This document shows, piece after piece, positions 55,346 to 64,000 of a stretch of DNA of 64,000 nt. Every line of letters starts with the position of its first letter. The first letter of the stretch is position 1. The stretch is from Dama dama (taxonomy: Eukaryota; Chordata; Mammalia; Artiodactyla; Cervidae), in assembly GCF_033118175.1 (NCBI RefSeq), contig NC_083691.1:58556001-58620000 (forward strand). Reading direction: 5' to 3'. The notes beneath the pieces are model-generated. The model was not told the DNA's origin, did no database searches, and saw only the letters and a program-made list of their open reading frames with translations. The position numbers and the translations under genes are program-made.

Positions 55346-55803
55346 TTTAAGATTTATTTTTCTTTTGAGCTTTTAATTTTGTTTTGGAGGGTATAACTGA
55401 TTGGGTTTCCCTGGTGGATCAGATGGTAAAGAATTTGCCTGCAATGCAGGAGACCTAGGTTCGATCCCTGGGTTGGGAAGATCCCCTGGAGGAGGGCACT
55501 CCAGTATTCTTGCCTGGAGAATCCTCATGGGCTAAGGAGCCTGGCGGGCTACATTGCATGGGGTTGCAAAGAGTCAGACACAACTGAGCGACTAGGAACA
55601 TAGCCGATTAACAATGTTATGATAGTTCCGGTGAACACCTCAGGTACTCAGCGATACATAAACCTGTGTCCATACTCCCCCACCCCCCTCCCATCCAAGC
55701 TGCCACGTAACATTGAGCAGAGTTTCCTGTGCTATACAGTAGGTCCTTGCTGGTTATCCATTTCAAATATGGCAGCGTGCACATGACCATCCCAAACTCA
55801 GCA
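55346..55803 (-). mobile_element. L1 3' UTR, antisense, split by Bov-tA
   Basis: Left part has TTTTGGAGGGTATAACTGATT. The right part continues CATAGCCGATTAACAATGTT, then GCTATACAGTAGGTCCTTGC. Together they form an older L1 3' UTR in antisense with the SINE in between. Confidence 0.75.
55404..55600 (+). mobile_element. Bov-tA SINE, plus, in L1
   Basis: Head GGGTTTCCCTGGTGGATCAG, B box GGTTCGATCCC (55458-55468), end CACAACTGAGCGACTAGGAA. About 15 bp of the body are deleted after GGAGGAGGGCA. Confidence 0.9.
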
Positions 55804-55824
55804 TCCCTTGTATGTGGTGCCTAA

Positions 55825-55920
55825 AAAGAAAAGATACAAATTAACTTACAAAACAGAAAGAGATTCAGAAAACAAACTTATGGTTGCCATGGATGGGGGT
55901 TGGGGAGGAAAGGAATAGTT
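55825..55920 (+). mobile_element. L1 3' UTR fragment, sense
   Basis: AAAAAGAAAAGATACAAATT and AACAAACTTATGGTTGCCAT are the sense L1 3' UTR, just right of an antisense piece. The two may be an old inversion or separate insertions. Confidence 0.6.
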
Positions 55921-55934
55921 AAGATTTTTTTTTT

Positions 55935-56096
55935 TTTTTGATGTGGATCATTTTTAAGATCTTTATTGAATTTGTTACAATATTTTTAATGTTTTGGCCA
56001 AGAGGCATGTGGGATCCTAGCTCCCTGATCAGGGATGGAACCTGCACCCCGTGCATTGGAAGGCGAAATCTTAACCACTGGACTGCCAGGGAAGTC
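55935..56096 (-). mobile_element. CHR-type tRNA SINE, antisense
   Basis: Poly(T) at the left, then AGGCATGTGGGATCCTAGCT, the B-box-like CAGGGATGGAACCTG, and CACTGGACTGCCAGGGAAGT at the right. Confidence 0.85.
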
Positions 56097-56294
56097 CTGT
56101 CACTAACTGCTTAGGCCAAGCCCTTTTCCACTCCAGACATGAAAGTCAAGACTCTACAACCTACTAGCCTCTCCAACCAACTTCACAGACTCTCACCTGA
56201 AGATACTGGATAAACGTATGAAACAGAAGCCAAGGCATACAGAACCTAGGGTGGGTTTGGACAACAAGCCCACCATTCTGGATGCTTTCAGCCA

Positions 56295-56760
56295 TTAACA
56301 AGATATTCCATTTCTAGGGGCTTAAACAATAAAGTTCATTATTTGTTGTTGTTGTTCAGTCACTAAGTGGTGTCCAACTCTTTGTGACCCCATAGACTGC
56401 GGCATACCAGGCTTCCCTGTCCATTACCAACTCCTGGAGCTTGCTCAAACTCACGTCCATTGAGTTGGTGATGTCATCCAACCATCTCATCTTCTGTCAT
56501 CCGCTTCTCCTCTTGCCCTCAATCTTTCCCAGCATTGGGGTCTTTTCCATTGAGTTGGCTGTTTGCATCAGATGGCCAAAGGATTGGAACATCAGTTTCA
56601 GCACCAGTCCTTCCAATGAGTATTCAGGACTGATTTCCTTTAGGACTGACTGGTTTGATCTCCTTGCTCTCCATTATTATCTCACACAAAATTCTGGAGG
56701 CTCAGGGTCTTCTCTGATGCCTCATAAAGTTGACATTTATCCTTGCTGCCCCCCAAACCC
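56295..56760 (-). mobile_element. Possible MLT1-type LTR, antisense, split by BovB
   Basis: GGGGCTTAAACAATAAAGTT left of the BovB and TTATCTCACACAAAATTCTG plus GAGGCTCAGG right of it correspond to the antisense 3' end of an MLT1-like LTR. The right edge is uncertain. Confidence 0.5.
56347..56673 (-). mobile_element. BovB 3' fragment, antisense
   Basis: (TTG)n tail, CAGTCACTAAGTGGTGTCCA, then the RT C-terminal region up to CTGGTTTGATCTCCTTGCTC. CATTATT occurs on both sides as a probable target duplication. Confidence 0.9.
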
Positions 56761-57539
56761 CCACATTTGAGGGCCACCACATGACAGCCACAGGTCCAGG
56801 GGCCACCTTCACACCAAAGACAGGGAAGGAGGTTCTTCTCACATGCCTGGTTTTCTCGGCAAGGTCTCAGCATACGAACCCCCTTTTCCATTGGCCTCAA
56901 TTGGCTCTCAGGCCCATGACCTGGCCACAGAGAGGGTGGGGAACAAATGTCTGGTGTTTTCAGGCTCCATGATGAGAAGCGATCACCACCAGCAAGAAGA
57001 AGGGGCTGAGGAAGGACTGTTGGGTAAACAACTAAGAGTGTTGGGAACACAGACCAAAGATGCAGTCGAGCACAGGTGCCAGATTTCTGAGGGCTGCACA
57101 CACGCTTCATTGAGAAAGTTATCTGATGGACGTACTCACCTCCGTTCTTCATGTGGGTTGACTTATTTGAGCAGAGAAGCCACGCTGACTTCAGCCTGCC
57201 CCTCCGGGAGATGCTCTGTTGACGGCCATGTCACAGAGAAGGACAGGTGACAAGCGAATGTTTTGAGGGGCTTTAGGAGGAGACACACAGATGAAAGTTG
57301 CCATGGGTCCTAAACATACACACACACCTTTGCATCTGATGCGATTCTCACTCTATTCCCAGCTGTATTTTCATGGTTTATTACATTTATTTGCATTTTA
57401 TGGTAAAGGCATCTGACACACCAGAAAAGTCAATATTTGTCAGTAATTCTGCTGTAGGTCTCCTTTTGCCAAAGTGCTATTTAAGCAAAAAAAGACACCT
57501 CTGGGTTAAAGCTTAGGGTAGAATATGTCATGAAAGTCT
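56761..57539. other. Single-copy stretch
   Basis: Open frames on both strands at 56682-57250 overlap and have no recognisable domain. No supported feature. Confidence 0.4.
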
Positions 57540-57746
57540 ATGCTGTGTGCTTAGTTGTGTCTGACTCTTTGTGACCCCGTGGACTATAGGCAGCCAGGCT
57601 CCTCTGTGCATGGGACTTTTTTAGGCAGGAATATTGGAGTGGGCTGCTATTTCCTTCTCCAGGGGATCCTCCCAACCCAGGGATTGAATCTGGGTCTCCT
57701 GCATTGGCAGGTGGATTCTTTACCACTAGCGCCACTTGGGAAATTC
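57540..57746 (-). mobile_element. Bov-tA SINE, antisense
   Basis: Left TGTGCTTAGTTGTGTCTGAC, B box as GGGATTGAATC, right CTAGCGCCACTTGGGAAATT. Confidence 0.92.
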
Positions 57747-57849
57747 AATCAAGAAAAGTGAGGTGCTAATATTCTCTTTTGATTAATGAAAAGATGTAAG
57801 CTTAAAAAAATTGTTTGAAAGAGGAGAGATCAAATATTTATCAAGTTCC

Positions 57850-58309
57850 AAATGTGAGTTAGTTGTAGTGAGGTGGATTAACCTAGAGCTTGTCACACAG
57901 AGTGTAGTAAGTCAGAAAGAGAAAAACAAATATCGTATATTAATGTGTATATGTGAAATCTAGTAAAACGGTACTGATGAATTTATTTGCAGGGCAGGAG
58001 TAGAGACACAGAAGTAGAGAACAGACTTGTGGACACAGTGAAGGAAGGAGAGGATGAGATGAATTGAGAACGTAAGATGTTATACACGACCACATGTGAA
58101 AGAGACAGCCAGTGGGAAGCTGCTGTATAGAACGAGGAGCTCAGCTCAGTGCTCTGCAGTGACCTAAGGGGCGATATAGGGACGGGTGGAATGGAGGCTC
58201 AAGAGAGAGGGAATATATGTACTCATAGAGCCAATACATACAGCAGAAACGAATGCAACATTATAAAGCAATTATCCTCCAATTAAAAATTAAAAAAGAA
58301 TAAAAGAAC
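57850..58309 (+). mobile_element. L1 3' end, plus, with TSD
   Basis: 460 bp from the end of ORF2/3' UTR (GTAAGTCAGAAAGAGAAAAA) to TTATCCTCCAATTAAAAATT. A 14-bp duplication with one mismatch flanks it, ATTTATCAAGTTCC / ATTGATCAAGTTCC (57836-57849, 58310-58323). Confidence 0.92.
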
Positions 58310-58379
58310 ATTGATCAAGTTCCTTCTGCAGGCTACATATTCTGCATATAATCTCATGGCCCCTTGCGTGGGGTGCGTA

Positions 58380-59330
58380 CTGTGTGTATGTGTGTGATGT
58401 ATTGTGTATATGGTGTGTATGTGAAGGCATGTATGTGATTGTGTGTGGGGGATATGTATCTATGGGGATGTGTGTGTGTGGTGTGTGTATGTGTGTGTAT
58501 CCATGTGGGGTATGTGTGTGTGCTCTGTGTGTATGTGTGTGGTATGTATGTGTGGTGTGTGTGTGTGTGTATCTCTGTGTGTGTGCATCTGTGTGTGGTG
58601 TGTGTGCATCATGTGTGTATGTGTGTAGTGTGTGTGTATGTGTGTGGTGTGTATGTATGGTGTGTGTATGGTGCAGTGTGTGTGGTGTGTGTATGTGTGT
58701 GGTGTGTATGTATGTATGGTGTGTGGTGTTCATGTGTGGTATGTGTGTATGGTGGGTGCATGCGTATGGTGTCTGTATGTGTGTGGTGTGTGTGTATCTG
58801 TGTGTGGTGTTTGTGCATCATGCGTGTATGTGTGTAGTGTGTGTGTATGTGTGTGGTGTGTATGTATGTATGGTGTATGGTGTGTGTGTATGGTGTGTGT
58901 ATGTGTATGGTGTCTGTATGCGTGTGGTGTGTGTGTATCTGTGTGGTGTGTGTGCATCGTGTGTGTATGTGTGTAGTGTGTGTGTGTGTATGGTGTGTAT
59001 ATGTGTATGGTGTCTGTATGTGTGTGGTATGTGTGCATCATGTGTGTATGTGTGTAGTGTGTGTGTATGTATGGTGTGTGGCATGCATGTGTGGTATGTG
59101 TGTATGGTGGGTATATGTGTATGGTGTCTGTATGTGTGTGGTGTGTGTGTATCTGTGTGGTGTGTGTGCATCATGTGTGTATGTGTGTAGTGTATATGTG
59201 TGTATGATGTGTGTGTATGGTGTGTGTATGTGTATGGTGTGTGTATGTGTATGGTGTCTGTATGTGTGTGGTGTGTGTGTATGATGCATGGGAGGATATG
59301 TACATGCGGGGTGTACGTGTGTGATGTGTA
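58380..59330 (+). repeat. TG-rich minisatellite with higher-order periodicity
   Basis: About 950 bp composed almost only of GTGTGT, GTATGT and GTGGT units. A longer motif, GTGCATCATGTGTGTATGTG or close variants, recurs near 58605, 58811, 58951, 59032 and 59167. The repeats are therefore organised in larger blocks of about 80-200 bp. It generates long open frames on both strands (up to 268 codons of Cys/Val/Met or His/Thr), which are artefacts. Confidence 0.95.
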
Positions 59331-59546
59331 GTGAGGGGATTGCAAGCCCCTTTTTTCAGCGAGGGAGCTGACTCCAGGACAAATCCCACAGCTCACTGGT
59401 GATCGTGTCCAGATTGACATCCAGGTAGGGGCACAATTTTTGACCACCCCTCCCCAGACAGTGTGACTGCGTTACAAACATGTAACCTCACAGGAGCCCT
59501 CACACCCATGAGCCAAAAATCCCCTCTTCCTGAGGGTGGAAACCCC
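59331..59546. other. Single-copy spacer
   Basis: No supported feature. Confidence 0.35.
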
Positions 59547-59559
59547 TTCCCTGAGCAAT

Positions 59560-59771
59560 AGGGCGTCCCTGTGACTCAGATGGTAAAGAATCTGCCTGCA
59601 GTGCAGGAGACCCCAGTTCGATTCCTGGGTCATGAAGATCCCCTGGAGAAAGAAATAGCAACCCACTCCAGTATTCTGGCCTGAAGAATCCCACGGACAG
59701 AGGAGCCTGGTGGGCTACAGTCCACGGAGTTGCAAAGAGTCGGACACAACTGAGCGACTAATGCTTTCATT
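59560..59771 (+). mobile_element. Bov-tA SINE, plus, with TSD
   Basis: Head GGGCGTCCCTGTGACTCAGA, B-box-like AGTTCGATTCC (59615-59625), end GCGACTAATGCTTTCATT. A 13-bp duplication with one mismatch flanks it, TTCCCTGAGCAAT / TTCCTTGAGCAAT (59547-59559, 59772-59784). Confidence 0.95.
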
Positions 59772-59784
59772 TTCCTTGAGCAAT

Positions 59785-60164
59785 GAGCAGCCCTGGCAGG
59801 AATGACCACTTTCATGAAATTCTGTTGTTAAGTGCATGGCCTGTGGCACTGCAATGTCCTCAGGCCTGGCCTGTGTTGAGGAAGTCTCAGCCAGTTCGCT
59901 GACCCTGCATTTCCAGTGGTCGCTGGGAAGAGGTAGGCTCTCTTGGTGTGGGAGGTGCTCACATTTAATTATCACCCACCGACACTCCTCCAAACCATCC
60001 CTTTTCTGATTAAAATTCTACAGTTGACTTCCTTACATTCTTATTTAATTTTTTCTTAAAGGAGGATAAGAGAATGCAACCTGTCAGTACCTCAGGCTGC
60101 AAGTGAGAGCCCAGGTTCCTCTGCCCCCAGGCCCTTAAGTCTGGCTTCTCAGTCAGAGCCCAGC
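59785..60164. other. Single-copy stretch
   Basis: Contains the first copy of a 25-bp sequence repeated at 61183-61207. No gene. Confidence 0.4.
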
Positions 60165-60280
60165 TCCAGTCCTGGGTCACTAGCCTGTCTGGGCTGTGTG
60201 GCCTCCTCCCATCTGGCAAGTCTCTCTAGGTATCAGTTTCCTCATTTATAGGAAGAAAGGGCTCACTCAGATGCTCTCAA
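60165..60280 (+). mobile_element. MIR SINE remnant
   Basis: GGCTGTGTGGCCTCCTCCCA, CTGGCAAGTCTCTCTAGGTA and TCAGTTTCCTCATTTATAGG follow the MIR core order. Confidence 0.62.
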
Positions 60281-60905
60281 AACTTGTCTCATGCTTTGAA
60301 ATGCTTGATTCTAAGATTTGGGGAAAACAATAGCGTTTTCAGATCAGGGATCACTTCCAGATCACAACACAATCTGTCCCCACATGAACCAAAAGGAGTG
60401 TTTGGGACAGGATAGTTCCTTCAGCTCCAAGCGTGCCATCTCTGAGGTCGCATCTGCGATCTCTCCTTTCATGGGAGACTATTTATCTAGTCCTTGTGTG
60501 TCCTTGATTCAGTCTGGTATGAAATCTAAGAACACAGTAGTTATCAAGCCATGCTCAGGGACAGACCCAGCTATAATCCCTCCCTGAGAACAAATGAAGA
60601 GAACAAAATTAAGCAAGGAGATTTGTTAACCTCTCTACAAGGCTGTTTGCAAAAGAAAAAAAAATACATGTGAGAATTTTCCTCTAACTTACTTCTAAAA
60701 TAGATCTGAATCAGTGGTTTCTTCCCCCAAAGGCAGAGCTGTAAGACGTTTCCCTACATCTCCTGTGCCTCTGTCCTGAGAACAGAGAGGTTGGCAGGTG
60801 TTGTGATCATAACCAGCAGACAGGGTACCAAGAGTACCTTAGGAACCCATTTCTACCATTCCCAACCTCCCAGGGTGTACTTACAATACACTGCACTTGT
60901 CATTG
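60281..60905. other. Single-copy stretch
   Basis: No supported feature in about 620 bp. Confidence 0.4.
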
Positions 60906-61168
60906 CTGTTGTTCAGTCGCTCAGCCATGTCCAACTCTTTGTGACCCTGTCGACTATAGCACACCAGGCTTGCCTGTCCTTCCCTATCTCCCTGAGCTTG
61001 CTCAAACTCATGTCCATTGAGTCGGTGATGCCATCCAACCATCTCGTCCTCTGCTGCTCTCTTCTCCTCCAGCCGTCATTCTTTCCCAGCATTAGAGTCT
61101 TTTCCAGTGAGTCGGCTATTGCCATCAGGTGGCCAAAGTATAGGAGCTTCACCTTCAGCAACAGTCCT
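60906..61168 (-). mobile_element. BovB 3' fragment, antisense
   Basis: TGTTGTTCAGTCGCTCAGCC at the left and GAGCTTCACCTTCAGCAACA at the right. 5'-truncated within the RT C-terminal region. Confidence 0.9.
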
Positions 61169-61438
61169 TACCAACTGTGGCACTGGCCTGTGTTGAGGAA
61201 GTCTCAGGGTGGATGTGATAAACCTCTTAACACAATAGTTTTTAAAAAGTCTGTGCTGAACAATATGAATTGTGGGTTGTCACCTAATGTGCCTAGCAAA
61301 TATTCCTGCCCAGACTGATTGTTCGAAGCCCTGATAACCAAGGCTGAGCCTTAATGACTCTGCCCTCCAGGCAGAAATGATTGAGTCAAAGAGGAAAATA
61401 AAAACTGAGCATACTTATTCCTCTTCACAACTTTACAG
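61169..61438. other. Spacer with a displaced 25-bp repeat
   Basis: Contains CTGGCCTGTGTTGAGGAAGT-CTCAG at 61183-61207, identical to 59866-59890. Otherwise unassigned. Confidence 0.5.
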
Positions 61439-61520
61439 TGTTAACCATTTGCCCCAAGGATGAATCTCAGATAATTACACTGTTAACCACTTGCCCCCAG
61501 GATGAATCTCAAATAATTCC
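61439..61520 (+). repeat. 42-bp tandem duplication
   Basis: Two copies with period 42: TTAACCATTTGCCCCAAGGA (61441) and TTAACCACTTGCCCCCAGGA (61483), each followed by TGAATCTCA.ATAATT. Confidence 0.88.
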
Positions 61521-62064
61521 ATGTGTAACTGTGACTGTTTAATAATTGGTTCTCTGTTTCTCACCATTGCCATGGAGATGGACATCTTGGGCCACAGTGC
61601 CAGAGGCATCTCCTGTCTAAATGCATTCTGATCATCAGTGCAATTCTTGCTGAGCCAGAGGCAAGCGTGGCTCGAACAGTGTGGTTGATGAGCCAAAGAC
61701 TAGTGGTGTGCGTGCCATTCGAGTCCTTCAGACACTGTCAATGCCAAGGCGGTGACTTGAAAGGGCTTTCAGTCAGCGAGATGCTCCTTCAAACACAATC
61801 TGACTCAGAGAGCTTGTCCATCAAACAGAAAAGTGGAGAAGCTCAGGTTGAAGGTTGAAGCTCTGGGGAGAATGGCCAGGTTGGGGGAGGGGTTTGTTCC
61901 CTGGTTCCCTGGGGCACTTCTGCAGGGCCTGGGATGCTGAGATCGGAGGAGGTTAGCACATTCTGCCTTTGGTGCTCTGGGAGGGGCAAAAGAGAAAGCA
62001 ACCAGCCCTGATTCACTTCTTAGCTAGAAAGGTTAGAAGTGACCAGTCTAATTTTCTGTTGTTC
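61521..62064. other. Single-copy stretch
   Basis: No supported feature. Confidence 0.4.
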
Positions 62065-62245
62065 TTTTTAAAATTTATTTATTTTGAATTGAAGGATAAT
62101 TGCTTTACAATATTGTATTGGTTTCTGCCATATGTCAGCATGGATCAGCCATAGTTATACACATATCCCCTTCTTACTGAACCTCCCTCTCACCTCTCAC
62201 CCCATCCCATCCCTCCACGTTGTCACAGAGTGCCAAACCAGTCTA
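62065..62245 (-). mobile_element. L1 3' UTR, antisense
   Basis: TTTGAATTGAAGGATAATTG, ATTGGTTTCTGCCATATGTC and TGGATCAGCCATAGTTATAC are the antisense of the ruminant L1 3' end. Short, 5'-truncated. Confidence 0.82.
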
Positions 62246-62940
62246 TTCTTTTAATTTAATAAATCCACTAGAATATACACACACAGAAACAAAAGCAACA
62301 TTTTAAAGACTGAATCACAAAGGGACTTCATTTAGAGACACCCAAGAGCTCAAGTTCGAAGTACAACTTAGAGGAAGGGTGGGGACAGAATGACAGGACA
62401 GAGATGTGTTAAATCTGGTTTATGCCAGCTAACGAAAGCTGCTCAACCTCCAGGAATTTTTCAGGACAACTATTCAACATTGACTTTATTAAAAATTAAA
62501 CTATGTATCCAGCAATCACACCCCTTGGTATCTCTCCAAATGAGTTGAAAACACTCACACAGATGTTTATAGCAGCTTTTGTTATAATCACCAAAACTTG
62601 GAAGCCACCAAGGTAGGTGGTAAATAAATAAACTGTGATGCATCCAGACAATGGAGTTTGATTCAGCATGAGAAAGAAAAAGAGTATCAAGCCATGAAAA
62701 GACATGGAGGAAACCTAAATGTATGTTACCAAATGAAAGAAGCCAATATGAAAAGTATACATACTGTGGGGTTTCAACTCTATGAGGTTCTGGAAAAGAC
62801 AAAACGATAGAGACAATAAGGCCAGCAGTCACCAGGGATTAGGGTAAACAGGCCAAGCAGAGGATTTTTAGGGCAGTGAGATTTCTCTGAATGATACTAT
62901 AGTGGTGGGTATGTGTCATTATACATATGTTCAAACTTAT

Positions 62941-62980
62941 AGCCTGGTGGGCTGCAGTCCATAGGGTCACAAAGAGTTAG
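62941..62980 (+). mobile_element. Bov-A terminal fragment
   Basis: AGCCTGGTGGGCTGCAGTCC to CACAAAGAGTTAG: 40 bp of the Bov-A body, placed directly before the target site of the next SINE. Confidence 0.75.
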
Positions 62981-62996
62981 CACAGCACATAGATTA

Positions 62997-63202
62997 CATA
63001 GGGCTTCCCCGGTGGCTCAGAAGTAAAGAATCTGCCTGCAACGCAGAAGACGTGGATTTGATCCCTGGGTCGGGAAGATCCCCTGGAGGAGGGCATGGCA
63101 ACCCACTCCAGTGTTCTTGCCTGGAGAATCCCATGGACTGAGGAGCCTTGCAGGCTACAGCCCATAGGATCGCAAAGAGTTGGGCATGACTCAGTGACTG
63201 AT
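62997..63202 (+). mobile_element. Bov-tA SINE with perfect 16-bp TSD
   Basis: Starts CATAGGGCTTCCCCGGTGGC with B-box-like GATTTGATCCC (63055-63065) and ends GACTCAGTGACTGAT. Perfect duplication CACAGCACATAGATTA at 62981-62996 and 63203-63218. Confidence 0.95.
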
Positions 63203-63440
63203 CACAGCACATAGATTATCCAACACCAAGAGTGAACACAAATGTAACAATGGACTCTGGGTGGTGATGTGTCCATGTATGCCCATCAGTTTTAATGAAG
63301 GCCCCGTCCAGGGTAGGATGCTGGTCACAGAGGAGCGTGTGAGTAGGTGGAGGCAGAGGACATGGGAAAATCTCAGTGCCTTTCTCTCAGTTTTACTCTG
63401 AATCTGAAAGTTCTCTAAAAAAGAAAGTTTATTCAAAGCT

Positions 63441-64000
63441 AAACTGTAGTGTTGTATGAAAGAAGAGGTTAGCACTCTCCTCGACAAGGATGGAAGAGGT
63501 TCTCAGGCCTAACAGCTCACATACGGTTAAGGCATTGCCACCTACTTCATGGCATCTAACCACTGTTTTTTCCTTCTGCAGTTTTGAATGATCTGTGGCT
63601 AACTGTAGCATTAGATTTAAATCTGATCACAATGCAATTAATCGTGTATTACTATTTGGTAATTAAAAGATAGTACTAAAATTTTAAAAATTAAACTATA
63701 AATTTTAATTAATAAAATACATTAAATTAGAGGTAATAAACCTTCAAAAGTCACCACTTCTCCTTGTTTATCACATTTTACTTCTATCTATGTTCTCAAG
63801 TTTACTCACTTGTATCATATCCAAAGAGTAGAATTATTATGTATATTATGTATTGCTTGCTACTGGACTGCTCTTCCCAGCTCTGTGATAAGCGGCCTCA
63901 ATTGGGTAGCTTGAAATTGCATTGGCTGTCAGGGGAATACTTTCACAATAGAAATCACTGTGTACAGGACTTTGCCCCAGGAGGGTTGGTTATTAAACAC
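63441..64000. other. AT-rich single-copy end of window
   Basis: Mostly AT-rich, especially 63640-63740. No repeat family or gene recognised. Confidence 0.4.

Larger units (their letters stand above)
62490..63440 (+). mobile_element. Old L1M-type 3' UTR, sense, split by SINE
   Basis: Landmarks are CTATGTATCCAGCAATCACA, TGTTTATAGCAGCTTTTGTT, CAAGCCATGAAAAGACATGG, GGATTTTTAGGGCAGTGAGA and, after the SINE, CCAACACCAAGAGTGAACAC and TTCTCTAAAAAAGAAAGTTT. These are the widely shared mammalian L1M 3' end. Interrupted at 62941-63202 by Bov-A/Bov-tA sequence. Confidence 0.8.

Noticed and set aside
58384..59447. Open frames of 268 and 209 codons on opposite strands
   Set aside because: They are low-complexity translations (Cys-Val-Met or His-Thr repeats) of the TG minisatellite.

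Overview
The window is ruminant (pecoran) nuclear DNA, from a bovid such as cattle or sheep or a close relative. The evidence is the repeat content: many RTE-type BovB LINEs, more than fifteen BovB-tailed Bov-tA SINEs, older CHR-type tRNA SINEs, ruminant L1 elements, endogenous-retrovirus LTRs and one mariner MITE. These families together, especially abundant BovB plus Bov-tA, are diagnostic of ruminants. I could not assign a species or chromosome. I found no host protein-coding gene, tRNA, rRNA or snRNA gene that I can support. Nearly every readable protein is a decayed fragment of BovB or L1 endonuclease/reverse transcriptase.

Layout. 1-3117: flank with a 5'-inverted BovB, then an antisense L1 holding a nested BovB. 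3118-11578: a diverged tandem array with a unit of about 340 bp that I do not recognise. It is interrupted by two BovB copies, a 77-bp L1 tail, a 481-bp solo LTR and a fold-back (inverted duplication) whose right arm preserves the empty sites of two of those insertions. 11579-14715: a nearly complete antisense BovB, followed by a mariner MITE (14763-14836). 15155-17125: a 5'-truncated antisense L1 with an 18-bp target-site duplication (TSD).

18433-32887 is one full-length antisense L1 of about 7.7 kb, stretched to 14.5 kb by later insertions: two Bov-tA, a 1566-bp LTR, a 3.4-kb BovB, a 126-bp L1 tail and a 1154-bp LTR of the same family as the first. The order of the fragments and the flanking duplications allow the relative ages to be read.

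32903-64000 is more GC-rich, mostly single-copy sequence scattered with Bov-tA, CHR, MIR, MLT1, L1 and BovB fragments. It contains a second textbook 5'-inverted L1 (36860-37231) and a 0.95-kb TG-rich minisatellite (58380-59330) that creates long spurious reading frames. The region looks intergenic or intronic. Its main interest lies in the uncharacterised tandem array, the fold-back with dated empty sites, and the several precisely resolvable retrotransposition events.
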